Source: Botryllus schlosseri (Eukaryota; Chordata; Ascidiacea; Stolidobranchia; Styelidae). From it: a stretch of DNA of 21,036 nt. Shown here piece by piece: positions 10,665-19,288 of this stretch (position 1 is its first letter; each line of letters begins with the position of its first letter). The position numbers and the translations under genes are program-made. Location of the stretch: the NCBI GenBank assembly GCA_000444245.1, contig ATSW01099026.1, positions 1 to 21,036 on the forward strand, given 5' to 3'. The notes below the pieces were generated by a model that did no database searches, was not told where the DNA came from, and saw only the letters and a list, made by a program, of their open reading frames with translations.

Positions 10665-11026
10665 TGTAGGCTTAAATTAGGTAAATTAACGATTTTATCG
10701 AGTATCCGGTACAATTTGAGAGAGAAAAGTCATTTTTGAACATCCCTAATATACACTACCCAGTTTTGATAAAATATAGGTCCCGTGTGTCGTACGTAAC
10801 TGGTTTTACACTTCTTATTACATAAAGCGGGCTGCGGCGAAGTAGACATCACACAGCGAAGCATGAGATCTCATCGACCTCGACTCGATATTATAACAGT
10901 CAGAACCCGATTTCAGGGATAATAATCATACATCCAAGGCGGCATCTAACATATCGTGATACATTCTGAGATTATTCTATTCGATTGGAAGAGTAACGTC
11001 TGCCCGACATTATATTCTTTTTATTA

Positions 11027-11207
11027 CATTCTCGTTAGCGTCTTTCTCGGTAATCTTCATTCTCGGTAATAGACATTGTCGGTAGTGTCTTTCTTAGTAC
11101 TGTACATTCTCGGCAATACTATTCTCGGTAATATCCATTCTCAGTATTAGCATTCTCGGTATTGTCTCTCTCGGTAATAGCATTCTCGGTATTAGCATTC
11201 TCGGTAT
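11027..11207 (-). repeat. Minisatellite array, about 12 units of 15 bp, right arm
   Basis: Tandem degenerate units of the type cattctcggtaatag fill this stretch, with cattctcggtattag as a common variant. Unit length drifts between about 14 and 17 bp. The units most like the left array (9837-9885) lie at the outer end, and the inner units are more diverged. It is the reverse complement of the left array. Confidence 0.85.
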
Positions 11208-11613
11208 CGACCAGACTCGAGCCTCAACGCAGTGGGTATATCAGCAGTTGAATCGCGCAGGGTATATTGGTAAACCTATTGGGTGTAACCTTTACACATA
11301 GGCGTCTTGGATTTATTTCGACGTGGTGAACCCTTAATTACAGAAGAATTGACGCTGGCGGAGCATTTTTGGAAGGGAAGAGGCCCAGCCCTATTCACCC
11401 TTAACTATATGTCAGTATGGTAGTAATCAAATTGAAAATGATGTTTAAGACATTTGAGCAGCTGGTATACAGCCCTCTATCAATGCTACTGAATCAAAAT
11501 ACACCAACCAAAACTCTGTCAACAAAAGGAGTTCGTGTACCACCTAAAAATAGTACATTGAACGCTCTCTCTTTCATGCTGGTGATGTCATATTTTGTAA
11601 TACGATTGCTGAT
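11208..11613. other. Unassigned DNA upstream of module R copy 2
   Basis: A plus-strand frame of 81 codons (11417-11662) runs from here into module R copy 2. It has no recognised motif and its end lies in repeat sequence, so I do not call it a gene. Confidence 0.45.
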
Positions 11614-11720
11614 ATACAATGTTCTTTCCAATTCTCTACTAGTTGCTGACGATTACCCCTGACGAGTGTCAGCCGAAAATATTCGGGTTCATTTCAATAT
11701 GAATATACTATTTAATTGAA
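11614..11720 (+). repeat. Module R, copy 2
   Basis: It begins atacaatgttctttccaa, a start shared with copy 3 but absent from copy 1. It continues through tctctactagttgctgacg and the same two hairpins as copy 1 (ctgac-gagt-gtcag, then ccgaa-aata-ttcgg) to atatgaatatactatttaattg. The tail shared by copies 1 and 3 is missing, so the three copies have different extents. Confidence 0.7.
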
Positions 11721-14060
11721 TCTCTTCCCTGACACATCGGTCATCATGTGGGACTGTTATAGTGACATTAGATAACTGGCCCGAATAACTTAGATTAAAG
11801 AAACACGCTGATTTCCGATACTACAACCGGCATCGCAGGCTCTGCTACAACATAAAATTATATTTAGCGCATTTCCGATGGAACTGAGATCCCAGGAAAA
11901 AATTATCATTAGCACACATTTTGAATATACATTATACTTTATATAGCAAATCCGGACATAGAGCAAAACGTCTTGTTTTAAAGACCTATGTTATATGCAT
12001 TTTAGTTTTAAACGCGAAGTTATAATTCCGCGTTACGCCGAGTATGGATTGAATAATTGGTGTTTGCGTTTTTTACTTGACATTCTTAAATCAAACCTAT
12101 TCGGCTGTGAATAATAATAGTAATACCATGGGGATGTTGTGTGGTAATACGTTGCCGAAAAACCGGGTCAATTATACGCGAACCTACGACGCTCTCGCCT
12201 GGAACGAATCTCCGAAAATGTGATGATTGCTGGGACGTGGAACCGTGCCGTTATAACAAACGCACGAAAACACACGGTCTTGAGAATTGCACTGGAAATG
12301 AAGCTTACTCGTGTTATTAGATCGAATATCGTTGGTCGTTGAGATTTATCAACATTTATGTGATTATAGGCTGCTACGTCCGGTTTTATGCATACTTTCC
12401 CCGCGCCTATTTCTCGTGCGTGAAATGCTGTTGTGAGAGATCTGGTATTTTTGCAGCATTACCATGTGCCTGTTTGTAATCGCTAAATGATCATAATAAT
12501 TAATAATCATGATTAATGTTATCATCACATTAAACGTTCCATGATTGCTGGAGTTGGTAAAACCACTAGTCGACATAAAATGACTTCAGGCCGTCAATAA
12601 ATGAACACTCAGTTATGCCCGCAACAGCATTAAATGCAGTCAGTAATGAAAAAAATAGATATGCATACTAGAACGGGTAACGGAATACAGATTTAATCAC
12701 ATAGGCACATCAGTGAAGTACAGTAAATGGTCATTTTTCCTCTAGAGAAACTCACAATGGCGTTGATTCCACGACGTTATAGCAGACGGAAATTCGATTT
12801 GATTCTTATGATATGTACGGTTGCACCGACACAGCTCTGTATAAAGGGTCCTTCTCCTCCTCGGTTCCAATATGCGTAAATAAGCTATGGCAGTGACGAA
12901 AGCTTCTTTATGTATACATATATTTATGCTTGTTTCTGTTGAATCAAATTGCAGTGCGCTGTGTGTATAGAGTTCCATGTGCATTGTGCAAGTGCACTGT
13001 GCACTGTATAGTGTATAGTGTTGAAATGTGAAGCGTGCCGATACAGGCGAGCATTGAACGATATGGATTGCAGCGAAAGTATGTCCTCGGGGCATTAGTC
13101 CACGGGTCACGTGGAACTTATTTAAAAGGATGATTATATTTTTCAAGTCGATCAATTCTGAATAAACCCATTGGAGAATAAGAATACTGAAATTGTCTCA
13201 GACACAGCGGGTGGAACTATCATCATCCTATCATTTGGGGGAACCGGTTCTAATTGATGCTAATGAAGCAGCGGCGCGCTTTCTACAAAAGAGGAATCGC
13301 ACCAGATTCCATTTCTTTACTCGATAACCCGGATAAACGTTGTTTTCCATATCCATAATGTGCCCTCTTTCGGGTTGATTTGAATTTTTCGCCGTCGGTG
13401 AGATTAAACCCCATTGAACCTAATCTCCATCTCTAGTGTAATTATTAACGCCTCATTAGTCGCAAATAATGGCTTCGCGGGGGTCTCTACCGATGTCGGA
13501 TTTCCAAACAAACCCGTGGGATTTTCGAGTACTTTTTTATCTCCCGGAAACCACAGTTTTAAGATAACAGTGGATTTAATCGTATTATGGAGACGGTCGC
13601 TGGAATTGCATCGAGCTGATGTAATATACTTCGTTCGCAACCGAGGTTTTGTGAATATAAGAAATTATCATTTTGCGGTCACACTAGGTACTTGCGTATT
13701 TAAGCGGTTACGTTCAATACTTGATTGAGTTACCAATACTCGTGCTACTTAATCCCTCAATACCACATCTGTCCTCACAGTCTTTGAACCTAACGTAGTC
13801 TATTGACTACATGGATTGAACGAAACACTGAAAGGTTCTGGTTCGTGTGAACGCGAAATTTTATAAGTAGTTCACAGTGAACACAAACCTATCACGTCAT
13901 GTGACGTCGCCTTCATATTTCCAGACACAACATTCCGCGTGATATAACGAGTGCAATACTCTGGGACAAAGTATTTCCCTAAAACTCAGTAACCTGACAG
14001 TGTTATCGTGGCGTTCGCAAATATAATGACGTCATACAGTGATAGCTCAGCAGTTGGAGA
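11721..14060. other. Unassigned intergenic DNA
   Basis: No recognisable gene or element. The longest frame is 137 codons on the minus strand (12742-13155). It crosses a low-complexity gtgcactgtgcactgtatagtgtatag stretch (about 12980-13020) and shows no motif. Two overlapping opposite-strand frames at 13404-13728 (78 and 104 codons) also lack family signatures and begin at or near non-ATG codons. I treat all three as chance frames, though a decayed exon cannot be excluded. Confidence 0.45.
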
Positions 14061-14068
14061 CACTAGAG

Positions 14069-15012
14069 CCGGGGGTCCGCGAAGCAATTTCATATTTTTT
14101 CAATTTCAATTCCTTAATTTATACCAATGAAGAGATTGATACCTCGCCACGAAATCCATTTCATCCCTTGATATACATAACCGCTATTCTAGAATAACTC
14201 AAGATGAGATGACAGATAAAATTGACTAGGCTGGACGAGATATGTTCATTAGAAATATGTTTCTTCATTCTGGTGCCATAAATGTTGCGATCACGCCAAA
14301 AGTATCGCCGGAAGCGTTAAGCGTTAATTATAGGGTTACCATATTTTGGAATTGGGAAAGGAGGACGCTTTTACCAATTCAGAAAAGGTAGTCGATGAAA
14401 ACTGAAATCAGCCGATTTCGCTATATTTGCTGACAAATTTGATTGGTTGACGAAAACAAAGGTCATTACTTTCGTTCCAATGCCGATTTACACACTTTTT
14501 CTCAAAATATATGGTGTTACTAAAAAGAGTCGTCGGTCGTTATCGGACCACGAATTCCCTATTTAGCTTCATTTATGCCCATTTTTACTCGAATATATCC
14601 ATAATCTTAAATGCAAAAGCTGTAAAGAAGGACAAATTGCCAACAATGAGGACATATAGGCGTCCTCGGAGTCTGAGGACATTTTCAAAAACTCGAAAAA
14701 GGAGGATGTATGGTAACCTTAGCATTAATATTGCATTAGCCTCCAGCTATTTTTGTGGAAATGGATTATCGCCACTCATCGTTCATATCAAGTCGAAGAC
14801 GGCGATTTGAAACACACGACCACGTATGTTATTTTCAAGAAAAGTCATTCTGTTGCTGTTTATCACAGGCCTACAGCTCATATTTGCACAATACAGATGA
14901 GTTGACGGTTGCACCCTAATTGAGCTAAATTTGAACTAAAACTTGAGGGGGTCCGCGAGGGTCCGTGATGGTCACAAGGGGTAGGCGAAGCCAAAAAGGT
15001 TGAGAACCACTG
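14069..15012. mobile_element. Non-autonomous hAT transposon, copy 2, carrying a nested element
   Basis: This is the same family as 378-1234. It shares gtccgcgaagcaattt near the left end, a cgccacgaaatcc-like block, atgttgcgatca in the middle, and cttgagggggtccgcg and aaaaaggttgagaaccactg at the right end. The perfect 8-bp direct repeat cactagag flanks it (14061-14068 and 15013-15020). The left terminus has lost about 14 bp of the inverted repeat (it begins ccgggggtccgcg), yet the duplication abuts it exactly. Without the nested 391-bp insertion the copy is about 550 bp, some 300 bp shorter than copy 1. No transposase is encoded. Confidence 0.93.
14331..14721. mobile_element. Nested hAT-like MITE
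   Basis: The left end tagggttaccat and the right end, reverse complemented, taaggttaccat match at 11 of 12 positions. Inside each end come aaaggaggacg and tcctcctttttcgag. The element interrupts hAT copy 2 at a point where copy 1 is continuous. Flanks hold gcgttaat and gcattaat, a likely decayed 8-bp target duplication, offset by two bases on the left. Ends of this gggttaccat type with GGAGGAC motifs are common in hAT-like MITEs. A 99-codon frame at 14511-14810 crosses from this element into its host and is not a gene. Confidence 0.75.
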
Positions 15013-15257
15013 CACTAGAGCCTTGTAAATTCCCACTGACTATCTCCACATATGACTATAGGTATGTACCAATGAGAATGTTAAGTTCGATTGACAGATA
15101 TTGTATTCCTGACCCCGCGTGGTTGAATTGGCGAGAATCCGAATTACAGTCTTTGGAGATTCTGCAATTTGTAGCGCTCTGTTCGATAGGAATACGATTG
15201 GAAAGCGCCTGTTTTTGCTTTTCTGTCTACGAACTTATTTGTATAAGAGAGATGTAG

Positions 15258-15554
15258 TCTAATTCATTAAAGAAATTGCGCTTGCCTAAGGTTATGCATC
15301 AGTTCCATTGCGGTCAATGTCCCTCAAATTTCAACGACTACTTCACCTCGGAGACAAAAGCGCACAAGTGCAGCACACGCGCGTCATCGAAGAACAACTA
15401 CCATATGATCAGGACTGAATACAAGAAAACACATTGCTCTATCAAGTATGCCGGACCCCAATTGTGGAATAGCATCTCGCCGGCTATCCGACAGTCGTCG
15501 AGCATGTCGGCATTCAAGTCGAAATGCAAGCAATTTCTTCTAAATCAATACTAG
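15258..15554 (+). pseudogene. C-terminal fragment of LINE reverse transcriptase ORF2 (copy A)
   Basis: This frame encodes the extreme C-terminus of a CR1/L2-like ORF2 protein, downstream of the RT catalytic core. The pattern F..Y(F)T.....HK..TR.......Y, then SIKYAGPQLWNSISPAIRQ, then F.SK.KQFLLNQY and a stop, matches the region after the palm and thumb in these LINEs (typically H.Y.TR ... S..Y.GP.LWN.LP..I ... FK..L...L). The frame is open from 15258 because upstream LINE sequence is missing, so the usable start codon is not the true one. No catalytic motif such as FADD is present, so the fragment cannot act as an enzyme. A shorter, broken relative lies at 16120. Confidence 0.8.
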
Positions 15555-15825
15555 CCAGTCTTCAGGATTACCGCACTACGACCTAACATCGACCTCGCCC
15601 TCCACCACATGCCACCTCATTTTGTCGCTTGCGTCTTATATTCTCTGCATTACTTTTCATTCAGTGTGCATGCCTCTTATTTACTTCGCCTAGGCTAAGG
15701 TGGGTGTCTGATCTTAATGGCTACTCCAAGTTGTTTCGACATCTTCCTATCTTTTCATTGTATCGGCGTCTTGTGGTGTTTTGAAACGATGAAAATATTA
15801 ATAAACCTGATTGATTGATTGATTG
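15258..15825 (+). mobile_element. 5'-truncated CR1/L2-like LINE, copy A
   Basis: This is the 3' end of a non-LTR retrotransposon: the last part of ORF2, an untranslated region of about 250 bp, aataaa, and a (tgat)n tail (about 15808-15824). Simple-repeat tails in place of poly(A) are typical of CR1/L2-type LINEs. The untranslated part contains cattcagtgtgcatgcctc and cgcctaggctaaggtgg, shared with copies at 16110-16640 and 19538-19735. It is 5'-truncated, the usual outcome of aborted reverse transcription. Confidence 0.85.
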
Positions 15826-15984
15826 CTGACATTCGTGACGTGACAATTTAGGAATGGGACACGACGAATTGACCTTCGCAAAACGTGTTCCAGAAGCTTA
15901 TAGCAATTCGTTGGTAAAATTATAAAAGATGAAATGTCACTTCCCACTATATGAGATGTACCATGTGCAGATCATCATTTTTCG

Positions 15985-16026
15985 GGATCCGGATGTGTTT
16001 CCGTCTTCAATGTTAAAATCCGGATC
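15985..16026. repeat. Small inverted repeat around ggatccgga
   Basis: The 9-mer ggatccgga (about 15987) is answered by tccggatcc about 25 bp further on. Each is also nearly self-complementary. No function is assigned. Confidence 0.5.
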
Positions 16027-16109
16027 CACAAATCCCTGCTCGGAGCTAATCTTCTATTCCTCCTGTCTGTGATATTATTTTAAATATACCTCGGTCATGT
16101 ATTGAACTT

Positions 16110-16640
16110 TGACTTGTAATTGAGTGGAATCGCCAAGTTTATGTATCAGTTCCACTGCGGTTATTTCTCCGAATATGTAAATGACTTCTTTACCTCGGAA
16201 TCAAAAGCGCACAAGTACGACACACGCGCTTCCACGTCGTCCAATTATCGTATGATCGACCGAAAAGATCATCGCTCTATCAAATATGACGGACCTGACG
16301 TGTGTACCAACATCCCGCCGGCCATCCGGCAGTAGACGAACATATCCACATTCAAGTCGAAATACAAGCATTTTTCTACTAAATGAATACTAGTCCGTCC
16401 TCGAGGTCGCCGGACCACGACCTTACCTATCGATCTCGCCTTTCGTGACATGCCACCCCACTTTTGCCGCTTGCTTTTCTATACTATCTTGTTTTACTTT
16501 TCATTCAGTGTGCATGCCTCCTCTTTACATCGCCTAGGCCAAGGTGGTTGTCGGATTTCAAAGACTACTCAAAGTCGTTTTGACACCTTCCTATTTTCTG
16601 TGGTATATTGAACTGATAGAAATTGCTAATAAACCGAACA
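16110..16640 (+). mobile_element. 5'-truncated CR1/L2-like LINE, copy B
   Basis: It is homologous to copy A from gccaagtttatgtatcagttcca through the 3' untranslated region (cattcagtgtgcatgcctcctctttacatcgcctaggcc is shared in part with copies A and C) to gctaataaacc. It lacks the simple-repeat tail. Its 5' break falls within a few codons of that in copy A. It is more decayed than A in the coding part. Confidence 0.8.
16120..16385 (+). pseudogene. Broken C-terminal LINE ORF2 fragment (copy B)
   Basis: The frame reads IAKFMYQFHCGYFSEYVNDF, then HKYDTRAS and SIKYDGPDVCTNIPPAIRQ, matching copy A and the CR1/L2-like ORF2 C-terminus. A stop at 16333 interrupts it, after which TNISTFKSKYKHF continues the similarity in the same frame. 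The conserved LWN is replaced by VCT. It is non-functional and lacks all catalytic residues. Confidence 0.8.
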
Positions 16641-16674
16641 GAAAAGTTATTTTTATTCGAGTAGCTATAGCGTC

Positions 16675-16702
16675 CAGGGATATCTAGAACTAGATATCCC
16701 TG
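16675..16702. repeat. Perfect 13-bp-stem hairpin
   Basis: The stretch cagggatatctag-aa-ctagatatccctg is a perfect inverted repeat with a two-base loop, just downstream of LINE copy B. Such a tight palindrome could be a foldback scar, a short excision-derived duplication or chance. No T-run or other RNA signal accompanies it. Confidence 0.85.
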
Positions 16703-16894
16703 CTAGCACCGCTGACTATTTTAACTAAGACTGGTAAGTAACCACAGAGAGTCACTCTCCTGTACTGTCCGGAATCGGGTCTGCATGGTACTCGGACATA
16801 AAATGTAACTATATTTTGGATGACGTGTACCTTTCAAGTCGTTTTTTCTGTTCTGACGTCATAATAGAGGGTACCCAGCCTTACTCTTAAGTCA

Positions 16895-17160
16895 GGGGCG
16901 GGCAACTTCTCCCGTCGGCGGGCTGTATATGGGATAAATGAAGTACTTGGCTTGCCGGATTCCTGAATCGATACATTTAATGTAACTTTTAAGCGTAAAG
17001 GGGCCAAAAACAGTAGTCAATGAATTTATTAACGTAATGTACCGTGGGCGATCAAAGTTGCCAACAAGTTCTTTGAACTCTGGCTGCATGTTGGACATAC
17101 GAACCCTTAGTAATTTAGCAGCTTTTATGTGCTTGTTTCGCTTACTCAAATAGTTTTTTT
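16895..17160 (+). mobile_element. Probable hAT terminus (caggggcgggcaact type) with body
   Basis: It begins caggggcgggcaacttctcccgtcggcgggctg. This resembles the common hAT end pattern caggggtgggcaaact followed by a gcgggccgcat-like stretch. No opposite end or 8-bp duplication is visible. The body includes an 85-codon minus-strand frame (16892-17149) with no recognised domain. The right border is arbitrary. Confidence 0.45.
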
Positions 17161-17304
17161 TTGTATAAGCTACTTTTATGATGGTGAAATACTAATCTTT
17201 ACCTACTTGATATTTTTAGGTGAAAAGTCATCTTTGTATAACTTCAATAACACATTGCTAAGAGTGTTTTAATTGAACAAAGTGGTGTTTTAAAACTCAT
17301 GGGA

Positions 17305-17582
17305 GGGTGGCGCGATAGCGTAGTGGTATAATCCACAGCCGCAACACCGATGAGTTGCGGGTTCGAGTCCGACCGAAGGCGACTCCAGTATTCCTACCCA
17401 AATGTTCAAGGTTTATATAGGCTCCTCCTCGCCATCTCATCCATATAGGCGGTGTGTTGTATAAGTCTATAGAAGTGGCCTGTGCTACAAGTTGGCAGCT
17501 ACGGAATAAAATGAAGAAAATTGGCCTGGTGTAAATGACCATAGTAGTCAACAAACACTATGAATACCAATAAACCGATGAT
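17305..17582 (+). mobile_element. tRNA-derived SINE, family S1, copy 2 (plus strand)
   Basis: The tRNA-like head has a good A box (gatagcgtagtggtataatc, about 17314-17333) and a near-perfect B box (ggttcgagtcc, 17360-17370), spaced as in tRNA genes. A body of about 200 bp matches the minus-strand copy at 5403-5632 from tcgccatctcatcc through ggcagctacgga. The 3' end, accaataaaccgatgat, resembles the CR1/L2-like LINE end at 19538 (gctaataaaccaatgat). The intact promoter boxes make this the copy most likely to have been recently transcribed by RNA polymerase III. No clear target duplication is seen. Confidence 0.88.
17314..17370 (+). promoter_or_regulatory. Internal Pol III promoter (A and B boxes) of SINE S1
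   Basis: The A box core is tagcgtagtgg (about 17316-17326), fitting TRGYNNARNNG. The B box is ggttcgagtcc (17360-17370), fitting GGTTCGANNCC. The boxes are about 34 bp apart, the normal range for tRNA-type promoters. Whether it still fires is unknown. Confidence 0.75.
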
Positions 17583-17624
17583 CGTCAGATTATATTTTCA
17601 TCTGAACAAGACATACACAATTGC

Positions 17625-17935
17625 GCATATGAGGATGCCGAACGAGCAGTTGCGGCTGCAGTATCGATGTCTTAAACTGGCATACACATCGTCCTATTGC
17701 CCGATATCACAGTTCCTTTTTCGATGTTAGTCTCTATTCTGCGGCACTTTTTTCATTCCTTGTGAGTGCGCTCTTTCATCGGGTCGTGTTTCTAGGGTTT
17801 TTCTGTCGCCGTAAGAACAGCGACGCAGGAGAAGAGGAGCCCAGAATAACCTCCGTCGCGGAATCCAACCCATGCTGCCTGGGCGGTCAGCCCTTATCGT
17901 CACCACTACGCTATCTCTTCCGCAAAACCGCAAAA
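17625..17935 (-). mobile_element. tRNA-derived SINE, family S2, copy 1 (minus strand)
   Basis: Read on the minus strand it starts near gcggaagagatagcgtagtgg (A-box-like, about 17903-17924), then a degenerate B box (ggttggattcc, about 17866-17876). The body contains gaggttattctggg, cgtcgctgttcttacggcgac and cgatgaaagagcgcac, and the 3' end is cggcatcctcatat. The same body occurs on the plus strand at 19737-20007 and again at 20008-20250. S1 and S2 share the A-box region (gatagcgtagtggt) but not the body. The head is complete, so this is the best full-length copy of S2 here. Confidence 0.85.
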
Positions 17936-17939
17936 CAAC

Positions 17940-18206
17940 AAATTGTATTTGCATTGTATTTCGAATTGGTCCATGATACTGTGTCTTATTTTTCTTTTCG
18001 TTCGTTAGTTAATTTTTTTATTGTTTTGGTTTATTAGTTATTAACTGTGAAAATTGCTCCTGTCCTGGGTGGCTCGGCTCTGAAGACTTTGTCATATCGA
18101 GCCTCCCGTCTACCTTGCATGTCGCATTTCACTGTTACATTTTTGTAGTGTAATGTTGATGTGTAATGTACACGAATAAAGATTCTCTCTCTCTCTCTCT
18201 CTCTCA
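17940..18206 (+). mobile_element. 3' end of an unidentified retroelement with (TC)n tail
   Basis: A T-rich stretch is followed by ctgggtggctcggctctgaag, a region pairing with catatcgagcctccc, then aataaag and a pure (tc)n run (18184-18205). A polyadenylation-like hexamer followed by a simple-repeat tail is the usual layout of a LINE or SINE 3' end. The family cannot be named. SINE S2 copy 1 abuts it on the left in the opposite orientation. Confidence 0.55.
18184..18205 (+). repeat. (TC)n microsatellite
   Basis: About 11 uninterrupted tc dinucleotides directly follow aataaagattc. This is best read as the tail of the retroelement at 17940-18206. Confidence 0.9.
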
Positions 18207-18299
18207 AAATAGAAAAGAAGACATCGGAGTGCTGGATAAAAATTTACCTCAGTATATGTAGCCTATAAGTATATTGGAGCATGGTGCTTAGCAACTACG

Positions 18300-19140
18300 G
18301 CGTTGTGCACGAAACCAAAGTGTTGTGGGAATGTGCACTCGATTTTCCTACAGCATTATAGTTGTCTATCGGTTAGGAGTACATTTCAATCACAGGTAAT
18401 ATGGTGTAGGGGTTGCCGAGAAGTGCTACAATGTCTATGGGCACATGGTTTCGTGGTGCTATGTCCTTCAAATAATTTCGCTGCGAGATATATCGAGATT
18501 GTTGAAGCAAGAAATGCTCTATGCCGTCTCTATCACGCCACATGTTGCACAAAGGCCATCGTCGTCACAGCCAATTCGTGTGTAAGTGTCCGTTCAGCTT
18601 GCAATGCCGAGTCTAAAGTATCAATATCGATGTTTCCCTTCTTGATAGTTCCATTGTCTCAGGATATCATGTGGCGCTTGTAATGATTTTCGGAGTCATC
18701 CGTCTCAAAATCCTTTTTCCATCTTATTTGAGTTAGTTCTTTGGTAGTTATTTTAGCTTCTTGTAGGGAGAGTGGAATGTCACTGGTTATTCTTTGAATT
18801 GGATACGTAGCAGCTTTCTGGGCGATTTTATCGGCGATGCCGTTGAATCCAACTCCGCAGTGAACTAGAATCCAAAGAAATGTAATATTTATGCTAGCAC
18901 GATCAATGTATGTATGGGAAATTGAAATATCATTGACTATTGCGCGCACATTACTGGTTTTACTAGTTTTGAGCATATATTTAAGGCGCTCAAACTATCT
19001 GATAGACCTGCACTCCTGCAGTCTCGCAGGTCTGGTTAGGAATGTGACAATGCGGCTTGCTCAGCAGCGAAAGCATGCGGAGAGAGTCATTTTGCGGTAT
19101 AATATCGAGATTGGTGCGTCAACGGGCACATTTAAAAAGT
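18300..19140 (-). pseudogene. Broken LINE ORF2 3' part: RNase H domain and cysteine/histidine motif (I-group-like)
   Basis: Translated on the minus strand, pieces of an RNase H domain appear in order: FAAEQAAL (about 19040-19070), corresponding to the AE helix; LSDSLSAL (about 18980-19005), matching the sDSlsAl strand; then ITFLWILVHCGVGFNGIADKIAQKAA (about 18825-18902, written here whole only as landmarks W, HCG, ADKIA). These lie in more than one frame with stops between them. Beyond the RNase H, about 18480-18570 reads LCATCGVIET and then EHFLLQ in a neighbouring frame, the C..C...H pattern that follows RNase H in I-group LINEs. RNase H after RT separates this lineage from CR1/L2 elements. 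The 126-codon plus-strand frame over it is a shadow. Confidence 0.78.
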
Positions 19141-19142
19141 AA

Positions 19143-19288
19143 TATTTGAATAACTTCTTGAGAGTACAAAACTTCAAAATGCAATTAAATAGTATATTCA
19201 TATTGAAAGTAACCTTTAGATTTTTGGATGACACTCGGCATGCGTAATCATCAGCAACTAGTATAGTGATTTGGAAAGAACATTGTAT
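19143..19288 (-). repeat. Module R, copy 3 (minus strand)
   Basis: Reverse complemented, it starts atacaatgttctttccaa like copy 2, continues actagttgctgatgattac, atatgaatatactatttaattg, and ends with the gtactctcaagaagttattcaaat tail shared with copy 1. The two hairpins are degraded (gagtgtcatcc instead of gagtgtcagcc), so this is the oldest-looking copy. It directly abuts the broken I-group LINE at 18300-19140 in the same orientation. Confidence 0.65.

Larger units (their letters stand above)
9837..11207. mobile_element. Possible foldback-type element with minisatellite ends
   Basis: Both ends carry the same 15-bp minisatellite in opposite orientation. The left array (9837-9885) reads ctaataccgagaatg and variants, and the right array (11027-11207) is its reverse complement. 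A perfect 26-bp inverted match pairs 9837-9862 with 11170-11195. A solitary unit in the left orientation lies at about 10313-10330, right beside the internal foldback at 10338-10491. No transposase is recognised. I see no target duplication, so the outer borders are approximate. Long arrays as inverted ends recall foldback elements such as FB or Galileo of Drosophila in architecture only; no sequence relationship is claimed. Confidence 0.5.

Noticed and set aside
12742-13155. Longest open frame in the window (137 codons, minus strand)
   Set aside because: It crosses low-complexity gtgcac/tatag sequence, has no recognisable domain or codon pattern, and its length is not remarkable for 21 kb read in six frames.
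13404-13728. Overlapping frames of 78 and 104 codons on opposite strands
   Set aside because: No family signature on either strand and no supporting splice or start context. Open frames in antisense pairs often arise together by chance.
14511-14810. 99-codon plus-strand frame
   Set aside because: It runs across the border between the nested MITE and its host hAT element, so it cannot be an ancestral gene.
17305-17376. Functional tRNA gene
   Set aside because: The A and B boxes are good, but the acceptor and anticodon arms do not pair and the sequence continues into a SINE body shared with 5403-5632.
18303-18683. 126-codon plus-strand frame
   Set aside because: It is the antisense shadow of the minus-strand LINE end with the cysteine/histidine motif and RNase H remnants.
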